Of a DNA stretch of 50,468 bases, positions 24,955 through 33,500 are shown piece after piece. Source of the stretch: CAZKFN01 sp964552035 (GTDB lineage: Bacteria; Bacteroidota; Bacteroidia; Flavobacteriales_E; Vicingaceae); NCBI GenBank assembly GCA_964552035.1, contig CAZKFN010000006.1, positions 1-50,468 of the forward strand, written 5' to 3'. Below the pieces are notes generated by a model. It did not search any database. It was given only the letters and a program-made list of their open reading frames with translations, and was not told where the DNA came from. The position numbers and the translations under genes are program-made. Numbering within the stretch: the first letter of the stretch is position 1; each line of letters begins with the position of its first letter.

Positions 24955-26793
24955 ATGTGTGGAATCGTAGCATACGTTGGGGAACAGCAGGCCTATCCCA
25001 TTATTTTAAAAGGATTAAAAACTCTTGAATATAGAGGGTATGATAGCGCTGGGGTTGCTTTACTTAACAACAAAGTAAATGTTTATAAAAAGAAGGGTAA
25101 AGTAAGTGTATTAGAAGAGTTTGCTAAAGATAAAGATTTGAGTGCCAAGGTAGGAATGGGTCATACACGTTGGGCTACTCATGGTGCACCTACAGATATC
25201 AATGCACATCCTCATGTTAGTGGAAATGGGAAATATGCCATTATTCATAATGGGATTATAGAAAATTACGATCCTTTAAGAAAAGAGCTGATTAGCCGAG
25301 GGCATAAGTTTCACAGTGAAACAGATACAGAAGTAGTTGTTCACTTGATAGAAGAAATAAAGTCTGCTGAAAATTGTTCTATAGAAGAAGCATTTCGCTT
25401 AGCGCTCAAAAGTATCGTTGGTGCTTATGCTATTGTTTTGATTGACGAAGAAAACCCCAATCGTTTGATAGCTGCTAAAAGAAGCAGTTTACTAATTATT
25501 GGAATTAAAGATAACGAGTATTTTATATCATCGGATGCTACTCCTATTGTTGAATATACTAAAAATGTAGTTTATTTAGAGGATGATCAAATTGCAATCA
25601 TTGAGAAAGGCAAAGAGCTTAAGATGGTAGATATAGATAACAAACCTATCACACCTTATATTGAAGAGCTCGAGATTAACCTCGAAACTATTGAAAAAGA
25701 AGGGTATGATCATTTCATGTTAAAAGAAATTTTTGAGCAACCTTCTGCTGTAAGAAGTAGTATGTTAGGCAGAATAGATCCTAAGACAAAGCATGTTAGG
25801 CTGAGAGGAATAGACGAGTATGAGTCTAGATTTTTAAATGCCAAACGAATTATTTTTGTTGCTTGTGGTACTTCTTGGCATGCTTCTATAGTAGCGGAAT
25901 ATATGATAGAGGATTTGGCTCGTATTCCCGTGGAGGTGGAATATGCTTCAGAGTTTAGATATAGAAATCCCATTATTACCGAAGAAGATATTGTCATCGC
26001 CATCAGTCAGTCTGGTGAAACTGCAGATACTCTTGCTGCTCTGAGATTAGCAAAAGAAAAGGGAGCAATGATTTATGGGATTTGTAATGTAGTAGGTTCT
26101 TCCATAGCTAGAGAAACTGATGCAGGCTCTTATACCCATGCCGGTCCTGAAATTGGTGTGGCATCAACAAAAGCTTTTACTTCTCAGCTAACTATTTTAG
26201 CCTTAATTGCCTTAAGTTTAGCCAAGAAAAAAGGTAGTATCAGTAAAAGTCGTTACAATACGCTAATCACGGAGTTGGATAATATTCCAGCTTTAATTGA
26301 GAGAGCACTTAAAACCAATGAAAAGATTATTGAAATTTCTAAGCTTTATAAAGATGCTAGAAACTTCTTATACTTGGGAAGAGGATATAACTTCCCTATC
26401 GCACTAGAAGGGGCATTAAAACTTAAAGAAATCTCTTATATACATGCCGAAGGATATCCTGCAGCCGAGGTAAAACATGGGCCTATTGCCTTAATAGATG
26501 AAAATATGCCCGTAGTTGTTATTGCTACAAAAAGGATAAACTACGATAAGTTGTTAAGTAATATTAGAGAAATTAAGGCAAGAAATGCGAAAGTTATTGC
26601 TGTAGTAACAGAAGGAGATGTTACTGTTTCTGAAATTGCTGACCATGTGATTGAGATACCTGCAACAGAGGAGTTTTTTGATCCATTGATTTCTGTAATT
26701 CCATTACAACTCTTATCTTATCATATTGCTGTAATGAGAGGTACTAATGTTGATCAGCCAAGAAACTTAGCAAAGGCAGTAACGGTAGAATAA
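24955..26793 (+). CDS. glmS: Glutamine-fructose-6-phosphate aminotransferase
   Basis: Makes glucosamine 6-phosphate from fructose 6-phosphate and glutamine, the entry to peptidoglycan and LPS amino sugars. The 612 residues match the family. After Met removal the N-terminal nucleophile is Cys2 (MCGIVAYVG); the glutaminase domain has GHTRWATHG and HNGIIENY, and then come two SIS sugar-isomerase domains with CGTSWHAS, SQSGETADTLAALR, YLGRGYNFPIALEGALKLKE and the C-terminal DQPRNLAKAVTVE. No glmS ribozyme is seen upstream, where only three bases separate it from the DUF4270 gene. Confidence 0.98.
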   Translation: MCGIVAYVGEQQAYPIILKGLKTLEYRGYDSAGVALLNNKVNVYKKKGKVSVLEEFAKDKDLSAKVGMGHTRWATHGAPTDINAHPHVSGNGKYAIIHNGIIENYDPLRKELISRGHKFHSETDTEVVVHLIEEIKSAENCSIEEAFRLALKSIVGAYAIVLIDEENPNRLIAAKRSSLLIIGIKDNEYFISSDATPIVEYTKNVVYLEDDQIAIIEKGKELKMVDIDNKPITPYIEELEINLETIEKEGYDHFMLKEIFEQPSAVRSSMLGRIDPKTKHVRLRGIDEYESRFLNAKRIIFVACGTSWHASIVAEYMIEDLARIPVEVEYASEFRYRNPIITEEDIVIAISQSGETADTLAALRLAKEKGAMIYGICNVVGSSIARETDAGSYTHAGPEIGVASTKAFTSQLTILALIALSLAKKKGSISKSRYNTLITELDNIPALIERALKTNEKIIEISKLYKDARNFLYLGRGYNFPIALEGALKLKEISYIHAEGYPAAEVKHGPIALIDENMPVVVIATKRINYDKLLSNIREIKARNAKVIAVVTEGDVTVSEIADHVIEIPATEEFFDPLISVIPLQLLSYHIAVMRGTNVDQPRNLAKAVTVE

Positions 26794-26826
26794 ATAAAAA
26801 ATATTTTAACGTTGGTTTATAGGATT

Positions 26827-27228
26827 CTATTTTACCCACATAATAACCTTGTCGTTGTTCATATATTGACTAAGATCTTTGGATGTTATTATAGCGATTA
26901 AATCAATAATAGGAAGAAAGCCCAAGCCTCCACCAAGTGTTAAGGAATATACAACTGGGACAGCTGTATTGGTTCCTAAGTATATCCTGTGAACCCCAAA
27001 GTGCCCTAAAAAAATGGTTAGAATTACAGCTTTTAGTTTCTGAAATTGAGGTTTTTTTAACATAGCCCCTGTGCTTTCTTGTGAGAGAATATTTTCTATT
27101 TCAATCTTAGCTTTTATCTCAGATGGAGCTAATTCGATAGTATCAACTGAAAATAAAAAATCTACTTGGTGAGCATAAATTGAACTCACACAAGTAGATA
27201 GTATTGTTAATAATACGATAAATCGCAT
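26827..27228 (-). CDS. TM2-domain membrane protein
   Basis: Protein of about 133 residues from the ATG at 27228, which opens a signal peptide (MRFIVLLTILSTCVSSIYAHQ); the longer frame from 27258 would overlap the superoxide dismutase gene. A short extracytoplasmic stretch is followed by a TM2 domain: ILTIFLGHFGVHRIYLGT, a second hydrophobic helix with GGGLGFLPIIDLIAII, and a final loop. The TM2 domain pairs two helices around a short polar turn; its function is not established in bacteria. It lies four bases after the sod gene on the same strand and is probably co-transcribed. Confidence 0.83.
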   Translation of the reverse strand: MRFIVLLTILSTCVSSIYAHQVDFLFSVDTIELAPSEIKAKIEIENILSQESTGAMLKKPQFQKLKAVILTIFLGHFGVHRIYLGTNTAVPVVYSLTLGGGLGFLPIIDLIAIITSKDLSQYMNNDKVIMWVK

Positions 27229-27232
27229 TAAG

Positions 27233-27838
27233 TTATTTAGCGTTTTGAAGTTTTTCATTTACAACATTCCAGTCTACAACATTAAAAAATGCACTAACGT
27301 AATCCGGTCTTCTATTTTGGTAATTTAAATAATAAGCATGTTCCCAAACATCAATACCTAAAATTGGAGTTGCCTTACATTCAGCAACATCCATTAAAGG
27401 GTTGTCTTGATTTGGAGTACTACAAACTACTAATTTACCATTGTCATAGCATAACCAAGCCCATCCTGAACCAAAACGTGTAGCAGCAGCTTTTGAAAAT
27501 TCTTCCTTAAATTTTTCAAAGGAGCCAAAAGAACTCGTAATTAAATCAGCCAATTCCCCTGTTGGAGTGCCTCCCCCTTTTGGTGACATTACTTCCCAAA
27601 ATAAGTTGTGGTTATAATAACCCCCTCCATTATTTCTAACAGCAGCTGAATGTTTAGAAGTTGTAGCTAAAATTTCTTCAATGGATTTACCCTCTAAGTC
27701 TGTACCCGCTATAGCGGAATTTAAGTTTGAGGTATAGCCATTGTGGTGTTTTGTATGGTGGATTTCCATTGTACGAGCATCAATATGTGGTTCTAATGCA
27801 TCGTATGCATAGTTTAATTTTGGTAATTCAAAAGCCAT
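27233..27838 (-). CDS. sod: Superoxide dismutase, Fe/Mn family
   Basis: Converts superoxide to hydrogen peroxide and oxygen. It has 201 residues and all four metal ligands: His27, His77 (YYNHNLFW), Asp163 and His167 (DVWEHAYYLNYQNRR). The second-shell region GSGWAWLCYDNGKL is present. There is no signal peptide, so it acts in the cytoplasm. Fe versus Mn use cannot be told from these residues alone. A promoter overlapped by an inverted repeat lies just upstream, which suggests metal- or redox-dependent control. Confidence 0.97.
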   Translation of the reverse strand: MAFELPKLNYAYDALEPHIDARTMEIHHTKHHNGYTSNLNSAIAGTDLEGKSIEEILATTSKHSAAVRNNGGGYYNHNLFWEVMSPKGGGTPTGELADLITSSFGSFEKFKEEFSKAAATRFGSGWAWLCYDNGKLVVCSTPNQDNPLMDVAECKATPILGIDVWEHAYYLNYQNRRPDYVSAFFNVVDWNVVNEKLQNAK

Positions 27839-27875
27839 TTTTTTAAATTTTATTAATGATTAACTTGTTTTTTAT

Positions 27876-27883
27876 CAAAGGTA
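27876..27883 (-). promoter_or_regulatory. -7 element for sod
   Basis: Minus-strand TACCTTTG matches TAnnTTTG exactly, 37 bases before the sod ATG. It is partly covered by the inverted repeat at 27878-27898. Confidence 0.55.
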
Positions 27884-27898
27884 GATTTTATCTACCTT
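27878..27898. promoter_or_regulatory. Probable operator: perfect inverted repeat over the sod promoter
   Basis: AAGGTAGA (27878-27885), five bases TTTTA, then TCTACCTT (27891-27898): perfect eight-base arms. The left arm overlaps the -7 element and the right arm lies in the promoter spacer, the right place for a repressor to block polymerase. Size and symmetry fit a dimeric regulator. A metal-responsive repressor of the DtxR/MntR or Fur type is a reasonable guess for a sod gene, but the motif is not a consensus I can name. Confidence 0.5.
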
Positions 27899-27952
27899 AT
27901 TTAAAAGATAACAACTAAAAAAAACTATTGTTCATTTTCTTGTATTTATTAT

Positions 27953-27960
27953 TATTTTTG
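27953..27960 (+). promoter_or_regulatory. -7 element for the small lipoprotein gene
   Basis: TATTTTTG matches TAnnTTTG 31 bases before the ATG at 27992; a TTG at 27928-27930 is 22 bases upstream and could serve as the -33 box. The sod and lipoprotein promoters are thus back to back. Confidence 0.45.
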
Positions 27961-27991
27961 GATTTTATAAAAAATAACAAACATAAACGCA

Positions 27992-28228
27992 ATGAAAAAA
28001 ACTGTAATAATTTTAGGTGTTGCCCTATTTGCACTAGGTGCATGTGGATCTTCAGAGACAAAATCAACTGGTGAAGAAAGTATTTATGAAAATAAAGAGC
28101 ATGAACAAGAAGCTTTAGACCTGATGGAAGAAATGAATGCTAAAGCCAATGAAGAAGGAAGTGCTTTGGATGCAACAGTAGAGGAGACTGATTCTATAAT
28201 AGACGAGGAAGGTATTATAATAGATTAA
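27992..28228 (+). CDS. Small acidic lipoprotein, function unknown
   Basis: Protein of 78 residues with a clear lipoprotein signal (MKKTVIILGVALFALGACGSS). The mature part of about 60 residues is very acidic (EESIYENKEHEQEALDLMEEMNAKANEE and later DATVEETDSIIDEEG) and predicted to be helical. I do not recognise a family. It has its own promoter and ends in a strong hairpin at 28245-28272. Whether it is linked to the divergent sod gene is unknown. Confidence 0.75.
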   Translation: MKKTVIILGVALFALGACGSSETKSTGEESIYENKEHEQEALDLMEEMNAKANEEGSALDATVEETDSIIDEEGIIID

Positions 28229-28244
28229 CCTTTTGATTTATTTG

Positions 28245-28272
28245 AGATTAGGGAAATATATTTCCCTAGTCT
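28245..28272. terminator. Bidirectional terminator hairpin
   Basis: A perfect 20-base palindrome (TAGGGAAATA then TATTTCCCTA, 28249-28268) extends by further pairs (AGA with TCT, through one T-G wobble). It lies between the convergent lipoprotein and S41 protease genes and is flanked by T-rich sequence on one side and A-containing sequence on the other, fitting a shared terminator for both strands. Confidence 0.7.
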
Positions 28273-28281
28273 TTATCAAAC

Positions 28282-29904
28282 TTACTTAGGCTCATTAATT
28301 AAAACCTCCATAGCCTTTAAAACAACATGGTCATCCTTGTTAAGGATTTGATTGAAGATATTGTCTCCATATAAGGATCTTCCAATTGCAGCTTTTAATC
28401 GACTTTCTATTAGCTCTTTATTTTGTTCAGCAGCTTCACGATCATATTGAATACCTTTATCTTCTGCAAAATCATAAAATTCTTTTAATTCGGGGGGAGT
28501 TAATTTAAAATTTGCAACGAAAATATCTTCATTATACTTTTCATTTAATTCTTTTCTATTTTTATCGGCAAATTGAAAACCAAAGAGATAAAACATCCCT
28601 CTGTAATTTAATTGCCCATAGAAATCATGTACACTAGTGGTATCAATAGGGACGAAATAATCGGGCATAATTCCACCTCCACCATACACAATTTTCCCCC
28701 CTTTAGTAGTAAACTTTAATGAATCGGGAAAACTAATGGAATCCTTATTGAGTAATTCACCACTTTCATACATTTCATATACGCTATGATAATAGGCTTT
28801 ACTGCCATTTTCATAAGGTTTTTGTATGCTTCTACCCGTAGGGGTATAATATCGAGCAACTGTTAGCCTCATTGCTGAACCATCAGGCCATTCAACGCCT
28901 TCTTGAACCAATCCCTTTCCAAAAGATTTACGTCCAACAATATGTCCCTTATCATTATCTTGAAGTGCCCCTGCTAAAATTTCACTGGCAGAAGCTGAGT
29001 TTTCATTAATTAAAATTGCCGTTTCGGTATTTTGTAAAATTCCTTTTGAAGTGGCATAAAAATTCTTTCTTTCCCTAGACCTTCCTTCTGTATATACAAT
29101 CAATTCATCAGCGCCTAGAAATTCATCTGCTATTTGAGTTGCAGATTGCAAAAAGCCACCTCCATTGTTTCTTAAATCTACAATAAGTTTTTTCATACCA
29201 GCTTGTTGTAAAGCTTTAATAGCTTCCATAAATTCTTTATAAGTATCTCTAGCAAATCGAATTATCTTAACATAGCCGATGCTGTCATCAATCATGTATG
29301 AGGATTCCACACTATATAGAGGAATTTCATCTCTCTGAATAGAAAAATCTAAAGGTTTGGGTTCAGATCTTCTTTTTACTTGTATGTTGACTATAGAGCC
29401 CTTTGGACCTTTAAGCAATTTGATAATAGTGTCGTTTTCAATTTTACTGCCGGTTACGTTTTGATCCTCCACTTTTATAATGCGATCTCCGGCCATTACT
29501 CCAATCTTTTCTGAAGGACCTCCGCCAATGGTTCTTACTACCATTACGGTATCGTCTTTTATTCTAAACTCTATTCCTATCCCTTCAAAATTTCCTTCTA
29601 GTGGGTCATTTACCGCATGAAAATCCTGTTTGGGAATATAGTACGAGTGAGGATCCAAGTTTTGAAGCATTTCATTAATAGTGGATTCTACAATATCAGC
29701 TTCAGCAATGGTATCCACATAATCACTTTTAATATAGCTAATTACTTGTTGTAGCTTACTTTTACCATGGAAATTAGATTGGCTAGGAAAAATAATCGCG
29801 GGAGCAGATGGATTGGATAGCTTTTTACCAATATAAATTCCTATAGCTAGAAAACTTGCAATTATAAGAGGTAATAGTATGTATATTTTTTGTTTTTCTT
29901 TCAT
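28282..29904 (-). CDS. S41-family C-terminal processing protease
   Basis: Serine protease of the CtpA/Prc family, 540 residues. An N-terminal membrane anchor (about 7-25) places it in the periplasm. A PDZ domain (about 100-180, with GIGIEFRI and GVMAGDRIIKVEDQ) precedes the protease core: VDLRNNGGGF, the catalytic serine in SASASE (303-308) and the catalytic lysine Lys330 in FGKG. The roughly 190-residue tail after the core is longer than in CtpA and helical, as usual in Bacteroidota members. It likely trims or degrades exported proteins. The gene lies nine bases after the dCMP deaminase gene. Confidence 0.93.
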   Translation of the reverse strand: MKEKQKIYILLPLIIASFLAIGIYIGKKLSNPSAPAIIFPSQSNFHGKSKLQQVISYIKSDYVDTIAEADIVESTINEMLQNLDPHSYYIPKQDFHAVNDPLEGNFEGIGIEFRIKDDTVMVVRTIGGGPSEKIGVMAGDRIIKVEDQNVTGSKIENDTIIKLLKGPKGSIVNIQVKRRSEPKPLDFSIQRDEIPLYSVESSYMIDDSIGYVKIIRFARDTYKEFMEAIKALQQAGMKKLIVDLRNNGGGFLQSATQIADEFLGADELIVYTEGRSRERKNFYATSKGILQNTETAILINENSASASEILAGALQDNDKGHIVGRKSFGKGLVQEGVEWPDGSAMRLTVARYYTPTGRSIQKPYENGSKAYYHSVYEMYESGELLNKDSISFPDSLKFTTKGGKIVYGGGGIMPDYFVPIDTTSVHDFYGQLNYRGMFYLFGFQFADKNRKELNEKYNEDIFVANFKLTPPELKEFYDFAEDKGIQYDREAAEQNKELIESRLKAAIGRSLYGDNIFNQILNKDDHVVLKAMEVLINEPK

Positions 29905-29912
29905 GGTTAATT

Positions 29913-30356
29913 TTATTCTATATCCGTTATATGTTCAACTTCTATTCCAGCTTGTTTTAAAAATTTAATTCCTGCGTCATCTTTATAACTATTTAAATAA
30001 ACTATTCGTTTAATTCCCGCTTGTAAAACTAACTTACTGCACTCTTTACAAGGAGATAAAGTTATATAAAGTGTAGCACCAAAGGAACTGTGGGTAGATT
30101 TAGCAACTTTCATTATGGCATTTGCTTCGGCATGCAATACATACCAATGGGTTTTCCCTTGATTATCCTCACAGCAATTATCAAATCCTGTTGGGGTTCC
30201 ATTATATCCATCAGAAATGATGACACTATCTTTAACCAACAATGCTCCAACCTGTTTGCGTTTACAATGAGAAAGTTTGCCCCACTCTAAAGCCATTTTT
30301 AAATACGCTTTATCATAGCGAAGCTGTTTTTTTTTATTTTCGTACTTAATCTTCAT
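29913..30356 (-). CDS. dCMP deaminase-like zinc deaminase (ComEB family)
   Basis: Converts dCMP to dUMP for thymidylate synthesis. It has 147 residues. The zinc site is complete: His75 and catalytic Glu77 in HAEAN, and Cys103 and Cys106 in PCKEC. The dCMP-deaminase-type GYNGTPTGFDNCCED segment precedes it. It overlaps purN by 11 bases and is followed by the S41 protease gene, so a purN-deaminase-protease operon is likely, with a nucleotide-supply theme for the first two. Confidence 0.92.
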   Translation of the reverse strand: MKIKYENKKKQLRYDKAYLKMALEWGKLSHCKRKQVGALLVKDSVIISDGYNGTPTGFDNCCEDNQGKTHWYVLHAEANAIMKVAKSTHSSFGATLYITLSPCKECSKLVLQAGIKRIVYLNSYKDDAGIKFLKQAGIEVEHITDIE

Positions 30357-30933
30357 TTTGATATCGTTTTATAGTTTGTTCAACAACTTTAGCAAAATGT
30401 TGATGTTCTAATTTCAATACCTTTTTTGCTACTTCTTCTGCGGTATCCGTACTTTCGATAGCGCAAGATTTTTGAAATAGGATTTCCCCTTTATCGTATT
30501 CTTCAGTGACGAGGTGAATACTAACTCCACTTTGTTTCTCTCCAGCTTCCACTACTGCTAGATGTACATTCATCCCATACATTCCTTTACCTCCATACTT
30601 AGGCAATAAAGAAGGATGTATGTTGATGATTCTATTTGGGAAAGCTTGTATTAATTGAGTGGGAATTTTTCTTAAAAATCCAGCAAGAATTATCCAATTA
30701 ATATTTTCATGTTTTAAATAATCGAGAACTTTACTTGCATTTTTAAAGTCTTCATTGGAGAAAACAGCTGTTTTAATAGTTGCTTGTTTCGCTTTTTCAA
30801 GGACTTTAGCATTTGGATTATTGCTAAGGACTAGGCTTATTTTTATATTAGACCTAGGTATTTGCTTAAAATGAGCGATTAGCTTTTCAGCATTAGAGCC
30901 TGTCCCCGAGGCGAAAATGGCAATGTTTGTCAT
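30346..30933 (-). CDS. purN: Phosphoribosylglycinamide formyltransferase
   Basis: Third step of purine synthesis: transfers a formyl group from 10-formyl-tetrahydrofolate to GAR. The 195 residues contain the GAR-binding loop FASGTGSN and the catalytic set Asn104, His106 (INIHPSLLP) and Asp147 (EEYDKGE). It is the first gene of a probable operon with the dCMP deaminase and S41 protease genes. It is transcribed away from acpP across a 300-base promoter region. Confidence 0.96.
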   Translation of the reverse strand: MTNIAIFASGTGSNAEKLIAHFKQIPRSNIKISLVLSNNPNAKVLEKAKQATIKTAVFSNEDFKNASKVLDYLKHENINWIILAGFLRKIPTQLIQAFPNRIINIHPSLLPKYGGKGMYGMNVHLAVVEAGEKQSGVSIHLVTEEYDKGEILFQKSCAIESTDTAEEVAKKVLKLEHQHFAKVVEQTIKRYQNED

Positions 30934-30951
30934 TTTTTATACTTTGAAAAT

Positions 30952-30959
30952 CAAAATTA
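30952..30959 (-). promoter_or_regulatory. -7 element for purN
   Basis: Minus-strand TAATTTTG matches TAnnTTTG 18 bases before the purN ATG; a minus-strand TTTG (plus CAAA, 30983-30986) 23 bases upstream may be the -33 box. Confidence 0.4.
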
Positions 30960-31067
30960 GACAGAAATAAGAGCTTTTATAACAAAACGGCAGCATTAAT
31001 TCTAAAACTGAGAATAAGGAGGTATATCTTTTCTTGGCACTTATGTAAAGAAGTATATTTTCTTTAT

Positions 31068-31208
31068 TACTTTTGCTGTTCTAAAAATTAAGATAAATTA
31101 AAAAATCAGAAATTACAACATAAAAGTTTATCTTTGAAGAGTTTCAAAATAATAAATGGGACAATTTGAAAATAAATTTTGATTTTGATTTAATATCAAT
31201 TTTCTTTG
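31068..31208 (+). promoter_or_regulatory. Cluster of three -7-like elements before acpP
   Basis: Three candidates lie in the gap before acpP: TACTTTTG (31068-31075), TATCTTTG (31129-31136) and TTTCTTTG (31201-31208). The last has a TTTG at 31178-31181 exactly 19 bases upstream and gives a short leader, so it is the best two-part match although it has TT for TA. Several start sites would suit a highly expressed fatty-acid synthesis operon. Apart from these elements the 30934-31233 gap shows no gene. Confidence 0.4.
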
Positions 31209-31233
31209 CAACTTAAAATTTAAAATTAGAAAG

Positions 31234-31470
31234 ATGGCAGAAGTAGCATCAAAAGTAAAAGCAATTATTGTAGATAAGCTTGGAGTAGAAGATACAGAAG
31301 TAACTCCAGAAGCAAATTTCACAAATGATTTAGGCGCGGATTCATTAGACACCGTTGAGTTAATCATGGAATTTGAAAAAGAATTTAATATTGCAATCCC
31401 AGACGATCAAGCTGAAAAGATTGGTACCGTTGGCGATGCAATAAAGTATATTGAAGAAAACACCAAGTAA
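31234..31470 (+). CDS. acpP: Acyl carrier protein
   Basis: Carries growing fatty acyl chains on a phosphopantetheine arm. It is an acidic protein of 78 residues with the attachment serine Ser37 in GADSLDTVELIMEFE. Typical length and the usual four-helix pattern. It sits 11 bases before fabF, the classic acpP-fabF-rnc order. Confidence 0.98.
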   Translation: MAEVASKVKAIIVDKLGVEDTEVTPEANFTNDLGADSLDTVELIMEFEKEFNIAIPDDQAEKIGTVGDAIKYIEENTK

Positions 31471-31481
31471 TTCATTATTGA

Positions 31482-32729
31482 ATGGAGTTAAGAAGAGTAG
31501 TTATTACAGGCTTAGGGGCCATAACTCCTATAGGCAATAATGTTGAAGAGTATTGGAAGAATTTGATTAATGGGGTTAGCGGAGCTGCCCCCATTACTCA
31601 TTTCGATGCTTCTAAATTCAAGACGCAATTTGCCTGTGAGATAAAAAACTATGATCCTCTTGAGCATTTTCATCGTAAAGATGCTAGAAAATTAGACCCT
31701 TTTGCGCAATATGCATTAATTGCAACAAAAGAGGCTATGGAAGATTCAAAAGTTAATTTAGAGAAAGTTGACTTGGATCGTTTTGGCGTTATTTGGGGTG
31801 CTGGAATTGGAGGGCTTACCACCTTTCAGCAAGAGTGCTCCGATTTTGCATTGGGCGATGGAACTCCGCGATTTAACCCCTTCTTTATTCCCAAAATGAT
31901 TGCAGATATTGCCCCCGGACATATTTCTATTGAATATGGACTTAGAGGGCCCAATTTCACAACCGTTTCTGCATGTGCTTCTAGCACCAATGCTATTATT
32001 GATGCTATGACCTATATTCAAGTTGGCAAAATGGATCTTTGTGTAACTGGAGGATCTGAAGCAGCTGTTTGTGAAGCTGGAATTGGTGGCTTTAATGCAA
32101 TGCATGCACTCTCAACGCGGAACGATGATCCCAAAACAGCATCTCGCCCTTTTGATAAGGATAGAGATGGGTTTGTTTTAGGTGAAGGCGGTGGAGCACT
32201 TATTCTAGAAGAATATGAACATGCAAAAGCTAGAGGAGCAACTATTTATGCCGAGGTTGTTGGGAATGGACTTTCAGCAGATGCACACCATATGACAGCA
32301 CCACATCCGGAGGGATTAGGAGCTAGAAATGTGATGAAAAGTGCATTGAAAGATGCAGGAATGAAACCAGCAGACATCGATTATATTAATGTCCATGGTA
32401 CTTCTACTCCTTTAGGAGATGTTGCTGAGGTAAAAGCAATTAAAGAAGTATTTGGAGAAGATGCTTATAATTTAAACATCAGCTCAACAAAATCTATGAC
32501 AGGGCACTTATTAGGTGCTGCAGGAATTGTTGAATCATTAGCATGTATTTTGGCAATTAGAGATGGCATTGTTCCGCCAACTATTAATCATTTTACTGAT
32601 GATGAAGCATTAGATTCAAAGCTGAATCTTACATTTAATAAAGCACAAAAAAGAGATGTAAGAGCTGCACTAAGTAACACTTTTGGGTTTGGTGGACACA
32701 ACACTTCCGTAATTTTCAAAAAGATTTAA
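31482..32729 (+). CDS. fabF: 3-oxoacyl-ACP synthase II
   Basis: Elongating condensing enzyme of type II fatty acid synthesis in the cytoplasm. The 415-residue thiolase-fold protein has the catalytic triad Cys165 (SACASS), His305 (VHGTSTP) and His342 (GHLLGAAG), and the C-terminal NTFGFGGHN. It lies between acpP and rnc with only 11- and 3-base gaps. Confidence 0.98.
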   Translation: MELRRVVITGLGAITPIGNNVEEYWKNLINGVSGAAPITHFDASKFKTQFACEIKNYDPLEHFHRKDARKLDPFAQYALIATKEAMEDSKVNLEKVDLDRFGVIWGAGIGGLTTFQQECSDFALGDGTPRFNPFFIPKMIADIAPGHISIEYGLRGPNFTTVSACASSTNAIIDAMTYIQVGKMDLCVTGGSEAAVCEAGIGGFNAMHALSTRNDDPKTASRPFDKDRDGFVLGEGGGALILEEYEHAKARGATIYAEVVGNGLSADAHHMTAPHPEGLGARNVMKSALKDAGMKPADIDYINVHGTSTPLGDVAEVKAIKEVFGEDAYNLNISSTKSMTGHLLGAAGIVESLACILAIRDGIVPPTINHFTDDEALDSKLNLTFNKAQKRDVRAALSNTFGFGGHNTSVIFKKI

Positions 32730-32732
32730 ATT

Positions 32733-33449
32733 TTGCGCCTGTTTGAGGGAATGCAGTTTTTTTTGCTTACTAATAACGATAGTAGGCGAAATGGACTTAA
32801 AGAAATTTTAGGTTTTAGACCTAAAGATATAAGGCTCTATGAACAAGCCTTTACACATAAATCTATTGTTGCTAATGAGAATAATAGCAACCAAACAGAC
32901 AATGAACGCTTAGAGTTTTTAGGAGATGCAGTTTTAGGAGCCATTATAGCAGAATATTTTTTTCAAAAATTTCCCAACCAAGACGAAGGCTATCTTACCA
33001 AAATGCGTTCTAAAATGGTAAGCAGACAATTTTTAAATGAACTTAGTATTAAAATCGGGCTGGATACTTTTTTAGAAACAAAAGCAGACCTCAATCATGC
33101 ACCTTCCATTTTAGGCAATGCCTTTGAAGCATTAGTTGGAGCAATATATCTTGATAAAGGATATAAGGTGACCAAAAAATTTGTAATTGAAAAGGTTATC
33201 GCCGAGTATATTAATATGGATAAATTAATAAAAAGAGAGTTCGATTATAAGGGAAAATTAACGGAATGGTGCCAAAGCCATAAATATGAACTGAAATATA
33301 ATTTCATTGAAGTTAGAGCAGAAGATAAAAAAAGATTTAAGTGTCAATTGCTTATTAACAGCCAACTAAGATCAGTAGCTCTAGGGAAATCTAAAAAGAA
33401 AGCAAGCCAAAAAGCTGCTGAAGTTTTTTTTCAAAATAAAGAAGCTTAA
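32733..33449 (+). CDS. rnc: Ribonuclease III
   Basis: Double-strand-specific endoribonuclease for rRNA and mRNA processing. It has 238 residues: a RNase III domain with the signature NERLEFLGDAVLG (about 57-69) and the second acidic site NAFEALVGAIYLD, then a double-stranded RNA-binding domain (about 165-235) ending KKKASQKAAEVFF. The frame starts at TTG 32733; an ATG at 32751 is an alternative, but the extra residues resemble N-termini of relatives. The gene follows fabF after three bases. Confidence 0.95.
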   Translation: MRLFEGMQFFLLTNNDSRRNGLKEILGFRPKDIRLYEQAFTHKSIVANENNSNQTDNERLEFLGDAVLGAIIAEYFFQKFPNQDEGYLTKMRSKMVSRQFLNELSIKIGLDTFLETKADLNHAPSILGNAFEALVGAIYLDKGYKVTKKFVIEKVIAEYINMDKLIKREFDYKGKLTEWCQSHKYELKYNFIEVRAEDKKRFKCQLLINSQLRSVALGKSKKKASQKAAEVFFQNKEA

Positions 33450-33468
33450 TTTCAACTAAATCATTTAT

Positions 33469-33476
33469 TAACTTTG
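33469..33476 (+). promoter_or_regulatory. -7 element for the IPExxxVDY-pyk pair
   Basis: TAACTTTG matches TAnnTTTG exactly, 25 bases before the ATG at 33501. It overlaps a TTG at 33474 that could otherwise be taken as a start, and so argues for the ATG. Confidence 0.5.
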
Positions 33477-33500
33477 GGTAAGTTAAAAATTTACTACCCA

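Noticed and set aside
24940..24960. glmS ribozyme or leader riboswitch before glmS
   Set aside because: Only three bases separate glmS from the DUF4270 gene, and no ribozyme-like structure is apparent.
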